A stretch of DNA of 64,000 nt from an uncultured Clostridium sp. (GTDB lineage Bacteria; Bacillota; Clostridia; TANB77; CAG-508), in contig CANEHB010000007.1 in NCBI GenBank assembly GCA_947427205.1, forward strand, positions 1 to 64,000. The letters run 5' to 3'. Below are positions 25,024-33,522 of the stretch, one piece after another (position 1 is the stretch's first letter; each line of letters begins with the position of its first letter). The translations under genes were made by a program, and so were the position numbers. Under the pieces are notes generated by a model. It was given only the letters and a program-made list of their open reading frames with translations, was not told the DNA's origin and ran no database searches.

Positions 25024-25824
25024 ATGAAATTTACTGTATTAGCAGAAGATAGAAATTGTGATAATGGATGTATTAATGAAAATGGTTTATCAATTTATAT
25101 TGAAACTGATAATAATAAATTCCTTTTAGATAGTGGAATTACAGATGCATTTTTAAAAAATGCTGAAACTTTAGGTATTAACTTAAATACTGTGGATACT
25201 ATAGTTTTAAGTCATGGTCATTGGGATCATGGAAATGGCTTGCAATATATTAATAGCAAAAAAAGACTAATTTTACATCCAAAATGTTTTACAAAAAGAT
25301 ATAGTTTAAGAAGAAATATGGCTTATGCTGGAATTGAAGAAACTAAAGATCAATTATTAAAAAAATTTGAATTGATTGAAACTAAAGAACCTTATCAATT
25401 TTTTGAAAATGTATGGTTTCTTGGAGAAATTGATAGAAAATTTGAAGTACCAATTAAAAATTTACCTACTGTATTAGATAACGAAGAAATAGATTATTTA
25501 TATGACGATTCTGGTCTTGCTATTAAAACAGAAAATGGAATCATAGTATTCGGCTCTTGCTCTCATTCTGGAATAAATAATATAATTGAACAAGCAAAAA
25601 ATGTTACAAACGATAATAGAGTTCTAGCTGTTGTTGGAGGATTTCATCTAAAAGAAATAAATTCATATACTTCAAAAATAGTGCAATATTTTAAAGATAA
25701 CAAAATTGAAAAAGCTTATATGGGTCATTGTACTTCTGATGAAGTAATAGATTACTTTAAAGAACAATTAATTGGTCATACAGAAGTAACAACATTATTT
25801 GCTGGAGCAAAATTTGAAATCTAA
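25024..25824 (+). CDS. Metallo-beta-lactamase-fold hydrolase (COG1237-like)
   Basis: 266 aa from the ATG with GGAGG five bases upstream; the TTG used by the ORF track precedes that site. The MBL metal motif is HGHWDHGNGL (HxHxDH) near residue 60, a second His lies in GSCSHSGINN, and a late GHCTSDE follows. The family contains proteins annotated as 7,8-dihydropterin-6-methyl-4-(beta-ribofuranosyl)-aminobenzene-5'-phosphate synthase-like hydrolases. The natural substrate is uncertain. Cytoplasmic. Confidence 0.88.
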   Translation: MKFTVLAEDRNCDNGCINENGLSIYIETDNNKFLLDSGITDAFLKNAETLGINLNTVDTIVLSHGHWDHGNGLQYINSKKRLILHPKCFTKRYSLRRNMAYAGIEETKDQLLKKFELIETKEPYQFFENVWFLGEIDRKFEVPIKNLPTVLDNEEIDYLYDDSGLAIKTENGIIVFGSCSHSGINNIIEQAKNVTNDNRVLAVVGGFHLKEINSYTSKIVQYFKDNKIEKAYMGHCTSDEVIDYFKEQLIGHTEVTTLFAGAKFEI

Positions 25825-25923
25825 AAAAGTATATAACGTTTCTAAAATCAAAAGAATTCTTTTTCTTTATATTTAAAAATACTTTTTATAAAAAAATAAA
25901 AGCAAACATTATACTTTCCTCTT

Positions 25924-26110
25924 AAATAACAAAAGAGGACATTATAAAAATTGAAAAAGACAAAATCACTTGCTTTCTTTCAAATGCTCACGTCTTTGCT
26001 TGAGTGCATAACTTAGCTGTAGCTCACTAATTTTCGCACAGCTAAGTTATGTACAAAATTTTTCGAAGGCTTTATATTATAGGAAATTGCTCCACAATTT
26101 CCTATAATAT
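25924..26110 (+). repeat. Dispersed ~175-bp structured repeat, copy A
   Basis: Begins AAATAACAAAAGAGGACATTAT. It has a strong hairpin CATAACTTAGCTGTA...ACAGCTAAGTTATG and ends in a second hairpin, TTTATATTATAGGAAATTG...CAATTTCCTATAATATAAA. Two further copies occur (43672-43846 in reverse orientation, 63744-63913). No ORF or terminal inverted repeat. Confidence 0.85.
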
Positions 26111-26117
26111 AAAAATA

Positions 26118-26149
26118 AGAATCTACCTTAATATAATAGATTCTTTTTT
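26118..26149. terminator. Bidirectional terminator between the MBL and GH78 genes
   Basis: AGAATCTA and TAGATTCT around eleven bases with T runs on both strands (TTTTTT on plus, TTATTTTTA on minus). Confidence 0.8.
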
Positions 26150-26153
26150 ATTT

Positions 26154-28493
26154 CTATTTTGACACAATGGTATATTTCCCTTTATCTAAAAATAAATATA
26201 CATATTTTTCATCTTCTTTTTCAAAAGTTGCAAGTTTATTATCATTAAATTTGCCTTTTGTATATATTTCTTTATTGTTAATTAAAATATCATATTCATT
26301 TGACAATTTTTCGATTGCAACTAATGTCTTTTCTGGAACATTAATTTCTAATGTTAAACTATTGTCCTCTTCTTTCTCGGCTTTAATATTTATTGTTCCT
26401 TTAACTGTATTTACATTCGCACTTAATTTATTTAGATTTCCAAAATCAGGCTTTATTAATATTTCAGAATATCCTGGTTTTAAAGGTTGTACTCCTGCAA
26501 AATATTTTGACATTATAATTAATGGTCCACCAGACCAAGCATGATTTTTACTTCCAATTGTATTATTCCAATATTCCCATACAGTAGTACTAAAATCTTG
26601 TTTTTCAACCATTTCACTATATCTATTTTTTATTCTATCTTGTGCTTCAGTAATTTTTCCCATTTTAGATAAAGCTTCCAATACATATTTTTCCATAAAA
26701 GTAGAATTGTCATAATTATCTACTATTATATCTGATATTGAATCGTATTTAGATTCATCTGCTATTCCTGATAAAACTGCAATAGAATTTACTCTTACAT
26801 CATATCCTTCAAAACCTTCTGATTTATAACCTTTTCCATCCCAAAACTTTTCATTTAAAGTTTTATTTATCTCTTCTAATTTTATCTTATATCTATTAGC
26901 ATCAATTTTTAAATTCAAAACATCTGCCATTTTATATGAATTTTGAATAGCATAATAATACCACATATTTTCTAATATTCTTGAATCTGTTTGTCCTTGT
27001 GAATCATACCATTGCCATAAATTCCATAAGTAATTTCCTGTTCCAGTAACTAATCCATCATTTTCTACAACCCATAAATTCATATAATTTTTAACACTTG
27101 GATATACCAGCTCTAAAAATTCTTTATTTCCAGTATATTGATAATAATTATACATTGAGCATATTGCCAATAAATTTTGAATTGGTAATTGCAAATTTGC
27201 AGCTATTGATGGAGAAACACTGCATAATACATCCTCATATTTCCAACCTATTACTGTTTTTATAGATTTTTCATATAAATCATTTGCAGATGTATCTAAG
27301 CCATACATTGCTTCTTCCATATCAATACTCATATCTCCTATCCACATAGCTCTTTCTCTATCTGGACAATCCATATATGTATCTCTCATATTTACATATA
27401 AAGTTCTATTTGCCATTTGCCATAAAGTATTTAAGAATTCATCATCACATTCAAAATTTCCACTCATTTCAGTATCATAACCAGTTTGTCTATATCCAAG
27501 TGATATTACTTCTACTCCATCTGGTATATAATAATATATTTTATCTCCATTTATCCAAGCTGGTGATTCATATTCTTGTACTCCTGATTTTGTTATATAT
27601 GTTACTTTTCCATAATTTTCACTATTATTAAAATTTTTATCATTTGAAATGATTATTTTTTGATTGCTATCACATTTTACTTTTAAATATGGAAGCAATT
27701 GAATATTATATGGTAATTTCATTTCAAAAATTTCACCATCAATATTTTCACTTTCATATTCTTTTATATCTGAATATTTAAAAAATGGTATATCTCTTTT
27801 TATTAGTACTCCCCATTTTCTATCTCCATATTTTCCATTTATAACAGCATTACTCCAACTTGAATCATCATAATTGTTTTTATACCATTCATCTAGTTCT
27901 AAATTTGAATTATAATATATATTTATTTCACTCAATCTAGGATTAGTAAGTTCTTCATCTGTTAAATATGCTGGATTTTTAATTGCTTTCCATGTATCAT
28001 CACTAATTATTACTTGATCCCCTAGTTGAGCTTGAAATAATAATGTTCCATATCCTGAGTCAATATGTGAAAATCCACTTTTTCCAAAATGCCATACTAA
28101 TATCGAAATATTATTTTCTCCTATACGTAAATATTTTTCTATATCTACTTTGTCATAATATATTGAATTCCCTTTTTCTCCACGTTTTAGTTGTCCATCT
28201 CTTATAACAATTTCTCCATTGATATATAACCAATATTTTGAGTCAACAGCAATTCTACAAACTGCATCTTCAATTTGCGATTTATTATCTATATTAAAAT
28301 TTTTTCTGAAACATACCCATTCATTTTCTCTTTTATCTTCTTCATAATTTGTAAGCCAAATATAATTTGCTTGCCAATTTAAATTTTTCTCTTCATTATC
28401 TATAATTTTATCTTTTTTATTTATCTCTTCAATTTTTAAACATAATATCAAAATTATTATAAAAATAATAATTAATATAATTTTCTTTCGCAT
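26154..28493 (-). CDS. Membrane-anchored alpha-L-rhamnosidase-like protein (GH78)
   Basis: 779 aa. A very hydrophobic N-terminal segment (residues 4-20) probably anchors it outside the cell. Beta-rich domains (about 45-330) include a carbohydrate-binding-like region (WLYINGEIV, WHFGKSG). The alpha6/alpha6 catalytic barrel follows (about 345-690), with the GH78 signature DCPDRERAMWIGD holding probable catalytic acids and the later HAWSGGP segment, then a C-terminal beta domain. It would release rhamnose from plant glycosides or polysaccharides. No transporter or sugar-catabolic genes are adjacent, so the pathway is not visible here. Start: ATG after AAAGGAG. Confidence 0.88.
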   Translation of the reverse strand: MRKKIILIIIFIIILILCLKIEEINKKDKIIDNEEKNLNWQANYIWLTNYEEDKRENEWVCFRKNFNIDNKSQIEDAVCRIAVDSKYWLYINGEIVIRDGQLKRGEKGNSIYYDKVDIEKYLRIGENNISILVWHFGKSGFSHIDSGYGTLLFQAQLGDQVIISDDTWKAIKNPAYLTDEELTNPRLSEINIYYNSNLELDEWYKNNYDDSSWSNAVINGKYGDRKWGVLIKRDIPFFKYSDIKEYESENIDGEIFEMKLPYNIQLLPYLKVKCDSNQKIIISNDKNFNNSENYGKVTYITKSGVQEYESPAWINGDKIYYYIPDGVEVISLGYRQTGYDTEMSGNFECDDEFLNTLWQMANRTLYVNMRDTYMDCPDRERAMWIGDMSIDMEEAMYGLDTSANDLYEKSIKTVIGWKYEDVLCSVSPSIAANLQLPIQNLLAICSMYNYYQYTGNKEFLELVYPSVKNYMNLWVVENDGLVTGTGNYLWNLWQWYDSQGQTDSRILENMWYYYAIQNSYKMADVLNLKIDANRYKIKLEEINKTLNEKFWDGKGYKSEGFEGYDVRVNSIAVLSGIADESKYDSISDIIVDNYDNSTFMEKYVLEALSKMGKITEAQDRIKNRYSEMVEKQDFSTTVWEYWNNTIGSKNHAWSGGPLIIMSKYFAGVQPLKPGYSEILIKPDFGNLNKLSANVNTVKGTINIKAEKEEDNSLTLEINVPEKTLVAIEKLSNEYDILINNKEIYTKGKFNDNKLATFEKEDEKYVYLFLDKGKYTIVSK

Positions 28494-28574
28494 AAATTCT
28501 CCTTTATTACTAATTATTATTTTTATTAATAATTAATAATTTTTTCTATAATATCTTTATCTTCTATATAACTT

Positions 28575-28937
28575 TTATCTAATAATAGTGCTTTCATAAT
28601 ACATTTCTTGAAAATCTGTTAATAATTTAATTTCACTATCTGTAAAATCTTTATTTTCTGGTACTATAACTAATTTATCATCATCATCGTTTAATCTATG
28701 TATTACTGCAATACATTTTCCTGTATATTCTTTTAGTGGCTTATACTCTCCTAAAATATAGCAATCTAATTCTTCTCCATCTCCACTAACTGTATTTGGA
28801 ACAAATCCATAGTTTACTAAATAGATATGATCTGGGTAGTTAGGATGGCAACTTCCAATTGGTCTATCTATTTTCACATAAACATTTTTTCCTATATATT
28901 CTATAGCTTTTGATTTCATCAATTTTCCAATCATCAC
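28575..28937 (-). CDS. Short inorganic pyrophosphatase-like protein
   Basis: About 120 aa. VKIDRPIGSCHP at the N-terminus, VPNTVSGDGEELDCYILG resembling the family I pyrophosphatase metal signature (DxDxxD), and GKCIAVIHRLNDDDDKLVIVP support the fold. It is well below the usual 170 or more residues, so whether it hydrolyses PPi is uncertain. The start may be the first ATG (28937) or the ATG six codons in, which has GGAAAATTG upstream. Confidence 0.72.
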   Translation of the reverse strand: MMIGKLMKSKAIEYIGKNVYVKIDRPIGSCHPNYPDHIYLVNYGFVPNTVSGDGEELDCYILGEYKPLKEYTGKCIAVIHRLNDDDDKLVIVPENKDFTDSEIKLLTDFQEMYYESTIIR

Positions 28938-29001
28938 TTTCTATTCCAAAATAATTATATATTAAAAACAGTATTTACACGATTGTAAATACTGTTAGTT
29001 T

Positions 29002-29077
29002 TGGTGGCTTCAAGTGGAATCGAACCACTGACACGGGGATTTTCAGTCCCCTGCTCTACCAACTGAGCTATGAAGCC
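29002..29077 (-). tRNA. tRNA-Phe (GAA)
   Basis: Cloverleaf on the minus strand: acceptor GGCTTCA/TGAAGCC, anticodon loop CTGAAAA with GAA, T arm GGTTCGATTCC, and encoded CCA. First of four adjacent minus-strand tRNAs. Confidence 0.95.
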
Positions 29078-29115
29078 TTATATTAAAAATATCTAGTTGA
29101 CACTAGATATTTTTT

Positions 29116-29192
29116 TGGCGACCTGGAACGGACTCGAACCGTCGACCTCCGCCGTGACAGGGCGGCATTCTAACCAACTGAACTACCAGGCC
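29116..29192 (-). tRNA. tRNA-Asp (GTC)
   Basis: Acceptor GGCCTGG/CCAGGTC, anticodon loop CTGTCAC with GTC, T arm GGTTCGAGTCC, and encoded CCA. Confidence 0.95.
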
Positions 29193-29201
29193 ATAAATAA
29201 A

Positions 29202-29277
29202 TGGTGGTCGCTATAGGGTTCGAACCTATGACCTCCTGCTTGTAAGGCAGATGCTCTCCCAGCTGAGCTAAGCGACC
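29202..29277 (-). tRNA. tRNA-Val (TAC)
   Basis: Acceptor GGTCGCT/AGCGACC, anticodon loop CTTACAA with TAC, T arm GGTTCGAACCC, and encoded CCA. Confidence 0.95.
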
Positions 29278-29357
29278 GTTATTTTGTGTCCACCAACTTG
29301 ATATATTTTACTATATTAAATTTAGTTTGTCAACACTTTTTATTTATTTTTAAAAAA

Positions 29358-29443
29358 TGGTGGGCAGGGATGGATTCGAACCATCGTACGCTCTCGCGGC
29401 CAGATTTACAGTCTGGTGCCATTAACCACTCGACCACCTACCC
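29358..29443 (-). tRNA. tRNA-Tyr (GTA)
   Basis: Class II tRNA of 86 bases with long variable arm; acceptor GGGTAGG/CCTGCCC, anticodon loop CTGTAAA with GTA, and encoded CCA. Confidence 0.95.
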
Positions 29444-29591
29444 ATGTGTCTTAAGCACGTATTTAATTATAAGTTTTTTTTTCAAACTTGTCAATACTAT
29501 TTTTAAATTTTTTCTAAACTTTTTTTATAAAACTGTTAATACTATGAAAACAAAATAATTTACTTCAATAGTAGTAATAAAAATAAACTCA

Positions 29592-29610
29592 GGGACTGAA
29601 AATCCCCGTG
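29592..29610 (+). repeat. 19-base copy of the tRNA-Phe anticodon arm
   Basis: GGGACTGAAAATCCCCGTG is identical to the anticodon stem-loop and following bases of the tRNA-Phe at 29032-29050, but on the opposite strand and without the rest of a tRNA. The remainder of the 29444-29736 gap is AT-rich, with nothing else recognisable. Confidence 0.85.
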
Positions 29611-29736
29611 CCTATTTTTACTCTTTTTCTCTATTTTTAACTCACTTAAAATTTTAATTATAACATTAAAGTGTTCCTCTTTATTAGACTTTTGTATAAC
29701 AAGTTTGGAACACTACAAAAAATTCTTTTTTATATT

Positions 29737-31140
29737 CTATTCATAACTAATTTTAAATTTTATTTTCTTATAATTTTCTTTTTTATTTAATATGTCTTTT
29801 CTTCTATATATTGATAACACAAATGCAATACTAATCATATTTACTAATAATCCATTTATTCCATATGATACAAATGGTAAATTTACATCAGTTATGGGTA
29901 TTAAATTTAAATTCATTAATATATTAAAAATTGCTTGTAATAGTATTGTACTCCCTAAACCTATAATCAGCAATCTTCCAGAAGTATCTTTTACTTTCCT
30001 ATAGTCCATAATTAATTTAACTGCTAATAAAATCACTGTACTTATTATTACTATTCCAAAACTAATTCCATAATACGCAATTACAGTTATTAAAGCATGA
30101 TTGGTTCCACCATCAAATAATCCAAAATAAGTTTCCATATCATCAAGTCCTGAAAACATATTAGCACTTTCTAATACTTCGTTTATTTTATATGGTACAA
30201 ATCCACCTCGTTCAGTATAATTTTGATAATTATATGTTGAGTTTATCCCTCTTAAAATTCTATAATATAATCCATTTTGAGTTACAATAGAAAATATAAT
30301 TAGTATTATTCCTAAACTTATAAATACTCCATATAACTTTAACAAATTTTTCTTTACATTTTCTTTTGAACTAATAATATTTGCAGTTGATATAACAATA
30401 TATGATAATAATAAAATTATAGAAACAGTAATTCCACTTGCAATACTTATAAAAACTATAGAAATTGCTGATAATATTATTACTTTAAAAATATCTACTC
30501 TAAACTTCAAATTTATTTTTTCTATATTGATGTTACATATTTTTTTATCTAAATTACTAATCATGCCAGCAAAAGCAATAACATACAGAAACACGCAAAT
30601 ATTACTTGGATCTACATGATGAAATCTTCCAATTAAAATCCATGTATGAACTCCCACTGTTCTAAAACCAAATAACATAGCAAAAATCATTATAGCACTT
30701 GATATTCCATACACTATTTTATATTTTCTTACAATTTTTCTATAATCAAAAAAATAAACTCCTAAACTAAAAAATAATCCAATTATGAAAAATACAATAT
30801 GGCGTTTTAAATAATAGACTGAATCTTCTCCTATTCTTTGAACTCTTATAGATGAAACTAAAAAACCAAATCCAATTAAAATTGTAACTAATAAAAATAA
30901 TATCCAATCAAATTTAGGTCTATGGATTTTATCTAATTTTTTACCAATTTCTGTTGCATCCCCCATATTAGCTACTGCTCTTTCTTCTGCTTCTTTTTCT
31001 GATATTCCATAATTTAGATGTTCCTCTTTCATTTCTTGAATATGTAGGCTAAGCTCTTCTGAAATATCATTCCTTATAGGTTTATATCTAATTTGATCAC
31101 AAACATTTTCTAAAAAATCTTTAATAAGCAAATGAAACAC
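29737..31140 (-). CDS. SEDS-family (FtsW/RodA-like) membrane protein with N-terminal permease-prefix domain
   Basis: 467 aa. The first 80 residues form a soluble helical domain (ISEELSLHIQEMKEEHLNYGISEKEAEERAV) of the permease-prefix (HAAS/DUF1700-like) type. About ten membrane helices follow, with the SEDS C-terminal hallmark LPFVSYGINGLL. SEDS proteins polymerise lipid II. In canonical RodA/FtsW the fourth outer loop carries a conserved HTDFIF-like segment with an essential Asp; here the position reads GGTNHALI, so polymerase activity is doubtful. No PBP partner is adjacent. It overlaps by 20 bases the PadR gene upstream, the regulator usually found with such prefix domains. Family assignment is confident, activity is not. 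Confidence 0.88.
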   Translation of the reverse strand: MFHLLIKDFLENVCDQIRYKPIRNDISEELSLHIQEMKEEHLNYGISEKEAEERAVANMGDATEIGKKLDKIHRPKFDWILFLLVTILIGFGFLVSSIRVQRIGEDSVYYLKRHIVFFIIGLFFSLGVYFFDYRKIVRKYKIVYGISSAIMIFAMLFGFRTVGVHTWILIGRFHHVDPSNICVFLYVIAFAGMISNLDKKICNINIEKINLKFRVDIFKVIILSAISIVFISIASGITVSIILLLSYIVISTANIISSKENVKKNLLKLYGVFISLGIILIIFSIVTQNGLYYRILRGINSTYNYQNYTERGGFVPYKINEVLESANMFSGLDDMETYFGLFDGGTNHALITVIAYYGISFGIVIISTVILLAVKLIMDYRKVKDTSGRLLIIGLGSTILLQAIFNILMNLNLIPITDVNLPFVSYGINGLLVNMISIAFVLSIYRRKDILNKKENYKKIKFKISYE

Positions 31141-31459
31141 CTCCTAATACAGCATTTATTCCATTACTAAAAACTCTCCATTCTTCTTTTTTTGCTTGTA
31201 AGTGCTTTTTCCCTTCTTTTGTAATTGAATAATATTTTCTTTTCTTTCCTGTTGATTCATCCCAATAAGAAGTTATAAAATTATTTTCTTCTAATGAATG
31301 TAATATTGGATATAATGTTCCTTCTTTTAATTCAAAAACATTTTCAGATCTCTGATTCAAAGTTTTTATCATTTCATAACCATACATATTTGCTTCTACT
31401 AATAAATTTAAAATCATCATAGTGGTACTACCTTTTAATAGTTCCTTATTAACCTTCAT
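31121..31459 (-). CDS. PadR-family transcriptional regulator
   Basis: 112 aa. Winged helix with the family pattern LVEANMYGYEMIKTLNQRS, FELKEGTLYPILHSLEENNFI and the basic wing GKKRKYYSITKEGKKHL, with a short C-terminal dimerisation helix. First gene of an operon with the SEDS-like protein, which it overlaps. A large palindrome covers its own promoter, so it is probably autoregulated. Strong ribosome site (AGGAGG). Confidence 0.93.
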   Translation of the reverse strand: MKVNKELLKGSTTMMILNLLVEANMYGYEMIKTLNQRSENVFELKEGTLYPILHSLEENNFITSYWDESTGKKRKYYSITKEGKKHLQAKKEEWRVFSNGINAVLGGVSFAY

Positions 31460-31526
31460 AAAAATTTCTACCTCCTATATATAACACATAAATATTAGTT
31501 ATCTCATGGAAATAGCGCCTTTTTCC

Positions 31527-31554
31527 TTTATATGAATGTGCACTTTCATATAAA
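31527..31554 (-). promoter_or_regulatory. Second palindrome in the padR leader
   Basis: TTTATATGAA and TTCATATAAA, ten perfect pairs around eight bases, just downstream of the transcription start. Either a second regulator site or an mRNA hairpin. Confidence 0.6.
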
Positions 31555-31557
31555 AAG

Positions 31558-31615
31558 ATACCTAGATAATCTATGTATTTTTATACATTGTATATCTAGG
31601 TATGCTTTTTGTCAA
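31558..31615 (-). promoter_or_regulatory. Promoter and PadR-type operator
   Basis: TTGACA (31610-31615), 17 bases, TACAAT (31587-31592). A 46-base nested inverted repeat, ATACCTAGAT-5-ATGTAT-4-ATACAT-5-ATCTAGGTAT (31558-31603), covers the -10 and half the spacer. The ATGTAT/ATACAT inner arms resemble PadR operators (ATGTA-N8-TACAT type). Confidence 0.85.
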
Positions 31616-31658
31616 TATATATTTATAAAATTACAAATACTAAAATTTGTTTATAAAT

Positions 31659-32363
31659 TTACTTGTTTATATCTTTTAATCTATAATGTGCTGATATTTT
31701 CCAAGCATTCTCATTATAAAATTCTAATCCATCTTCTTCTCTATTTAGTTGTCCTGCATTATGTATTATATAAGGAATCCCCTTCTCATTTCTTTTATCT
31801 GATATTATCCCTACATGATTTTTCTCAAAAACTACAATATCACCAGGTTGCCACTCTCCAATTTCATTTAAATCTATAGTTAAAGATATATGATTTCGTT
31901 CAAAATAAACCATTAGATTAGGAACTCTCCTAAAATCTATATTAGGATCTGGCTTTCCCTCAACTCTCGGATATTTACTTACATTATTTGCAATATCTTC
32001 ATCTATCATATCTTTTAATGAATATCCAGCATTTTTAAAAGCTCTCCAAATAACATCTGTACACACACCTTCATCATCTGGTGGATATCCTCCACTATAA
32101 TATTCACTTCTATATGTTGGTCTATTTTTTGCTTCTATTCTTGCTCCTTCTAATATATCTGTATAATCATCAATTCCATCATTATCAAAATCTGTATTAC
32201 TTTTAATTACTTCTATTCCAAAATCTTCTGCATAATATACTTTTTCACTTGGAATTTGTATAACTGAGTGTATAACATATTTATATTTTATAGCAAGTAT
32301 ACTTAAAATAATAGTTATTAAAATAAATATTATTACAATTACTATTACAGCTTTTTTTCTCAT
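31659..32363 (-). CDS. DUF1287 domain protein, membrane-anchored
   Basis: 234 aa from the ATG six bases after AGAGGTG. One N-terminal membrane segment (residues 4-26), then the DUF1287 domain: DDEGVCTDVIWRAFKNAGY with a candidate catalytic Cys, NIDFRRVPNLMVYF, WQPGDIVVFEKNHVGIISD with a candidate His. The arrangement recalls the NlpC/P60 cysteine-peptidase fold, but activity is not established. A DFDNDGIDD segment near residue 60 resembles a calcium-binding loop. It acts outside the membrane. Confidence 0.85.
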   Translation of the reverse strand: MRKKAVIVIVIIFILITIILSILAIKYKYVIHSVIQIPSEKVYYAEDFGIEVIKSNTDFDNDGIDDYTDILEGARIEAKNRPTYRSEYYSGGYPPDDEGVCTDVIWRAFKNAGYSLKDMIDEDIANNVSKYPRVEGKPDPNIDFRRVPNLMVYFERNHISLTIDLNEIGEWQPGDIVVFEKNHVGIISDKRNEKGIPYIIHNAGQLNREEDGLEFYNENAWKISAHYRLKDINK

Positions 32364-32622
32364 ACATTGCACCTCTTCACATTTATTATATACATTATAT
32401 AAAACTATTTTATATTAGTAAATAAATTAGCCAAAATCTACTAGTTACATATTTAAACTAGTAGATTTTTTAATACCTCTTTTATCTAATTTTTATAAAT
32501 GATATATTAATTTTGCCTAACTACTTTTAATATTCCTTAATTTAAAAAATATTTTTTTAAAAAGTATTGACATATTAAAATTAATTGTTTATAATAATTC
32601 TTGTCGTAAGAAATATCGACTT

Positions 32623-32699
32623 GCGCCCTTAGCTCAGTTGGTCAGAGCAACCGGCTCATAACCGGTGGGTCCAAGGTTCGAATCCTTGAGGGCGCACCA
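32623..32699 (+). tRNA. tRNA-Met (CAT), elongator type
   Basis: Acceptor GCGCCCT/AGGGCGC, D arm AGCTCAGTTGG, anticodon loop CTCATAA with CAT, T arm GGTTCGAATCC, and encoded CCA. It lacks initiator features. A lysidine-modified tRNA-Ile cannot be excluded by eye. Confidence 0.88.
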
Positions 32700-32700
32700 T

Positions 32701-32729
32701 AAACCGTAGAAATACGGTTTATTTTTTTT
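32701..32729 (+). terminator. Terminator of tRNA-Met
   Basis: AAACCGTA-GAAA-TACGGTTT followed by an A and eight T. Confidence 0.92.
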
Positions 32730-32743
32730 ATAAATTAAAAGTA

Positions 32744-32777
32744 TCAAAAAGAGCTGGCAAATGAGCCAACTCTTTCA
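32744..32777 (-). terminator. Terminator of the sigma/anti-sigma operon
   Basis: AAAGAGTTGGC and GCCAGCTCTTT (one G:T pair) with TTTTTG following on the minus strand. Confidence 0.8.
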
Positions 32778-32832
32778 TAATAAATAAGCAAATGAATTTA
32801 TTTGCCAAATATTTTCTATCTTGTTGATATAT

Positions 32833-33522
32833 CTAATTTGCTTCAGTTGTATTATCATAATTAATTACTATTCCTTCACTAGGAGAATAAAAATATTTAA
32901 TATATATTTCTGCAAATAATAATTCGTATGGATTTATTTGCATTCTAGTTATTGATTTTATACCACTCATTCCTTGTACGCTATTTTCTATTCTTTCTAG
33001 TTTATTAATTTTAGATGACTTAACTACTAAACTTGCTGGAAATATATTATTTTCTCCTTCATATCCGTCTAATAAATTTGCATTATCTAATTTATTCTTC
33101 ATTTCTTCTAATGAATCTTGTTTTGATTTGTAAGTAATTTTAGCATTTCTATCTATCTCAATTATAATCTCTTTTATATCCTCTATTTGATTATCTGTTA
33201 TATTATCTTCTAAAAATATTTCTATACCTGCTTTATTAAAATAATTTACAAACGCAACTATACTAATTAGAACTGCAATTACTACTAATATTGATAATAT
33301 AATTATTATTAAATTTTTCTTTTTTCCTTTTTTATTTATTTTTTTTAAATAATCAATTTCTATATTATCTATCTCTTCTTTATCATCTTTTATTTCTTCA
33401 TAAATTTTCTTACATTTCTCACATTCTTTTAAATGATTTTCAACAAATTCTTTTGAACCTTCTTTTAAAGTTTCATCATTATATCCAAATAATAAATCTT
33501 GTACTATATCACATTCCTTCAT
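32833..33522 (-). CDS. Anti-sigma factor: zf-HC2 domain, membrane helix, FtsX-ECD-like outer domain
   Basis: 229 aa. Residues 1-45 form a zinc-finger anti-sigma domain (HLKECEKCKKIYEE, an HxxxCxxC pattern), then a basic linker and one membrane helix (about 73-95). The outer domain (about 98-200) follows the FtsX extracellular pattern closely: IEIFLEDNITDNQIEDI, ITYKSKQDSLEEMKNKL, FPASLVVKS, and MSGIKSITR. In FtsX this domain binds peptidoglycan hydrolases or their activators, so a cell-wall cue is a reasonable guess for the signal. It overlaps the upstream sigma gene by 14 bases. Because that gene is frameshifted, this regulator may lack a working partner. Confidence 0.82.
   Translation of the reverse strand: MKECDIVQDLLFGYNDETLKEGSKEFVENHLKECEKCKKIYEEIKDDKEEIDNIEIDYLKKINKKGKKKNLIIIILSILVVIAVLISIVAFVNYFNKAGIEIFLEDNITDNQIEDIKEIIIEIDRNAKITYKSKQDSLEEMKNKLDNANLLDGYEGENNIFPASLVVKSSKINKLERIENSVQGMSGIKSITRMQINPYELLFAEIYIKYFYSPSEGIVINYDNTTEAN

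Noticed and set aside
29286-29558. 90-aa plus-strand ORF across tRNA-Tyr
   Set aside because: It is the antisense of a tRNA gene; such ORFs are common artefacts.
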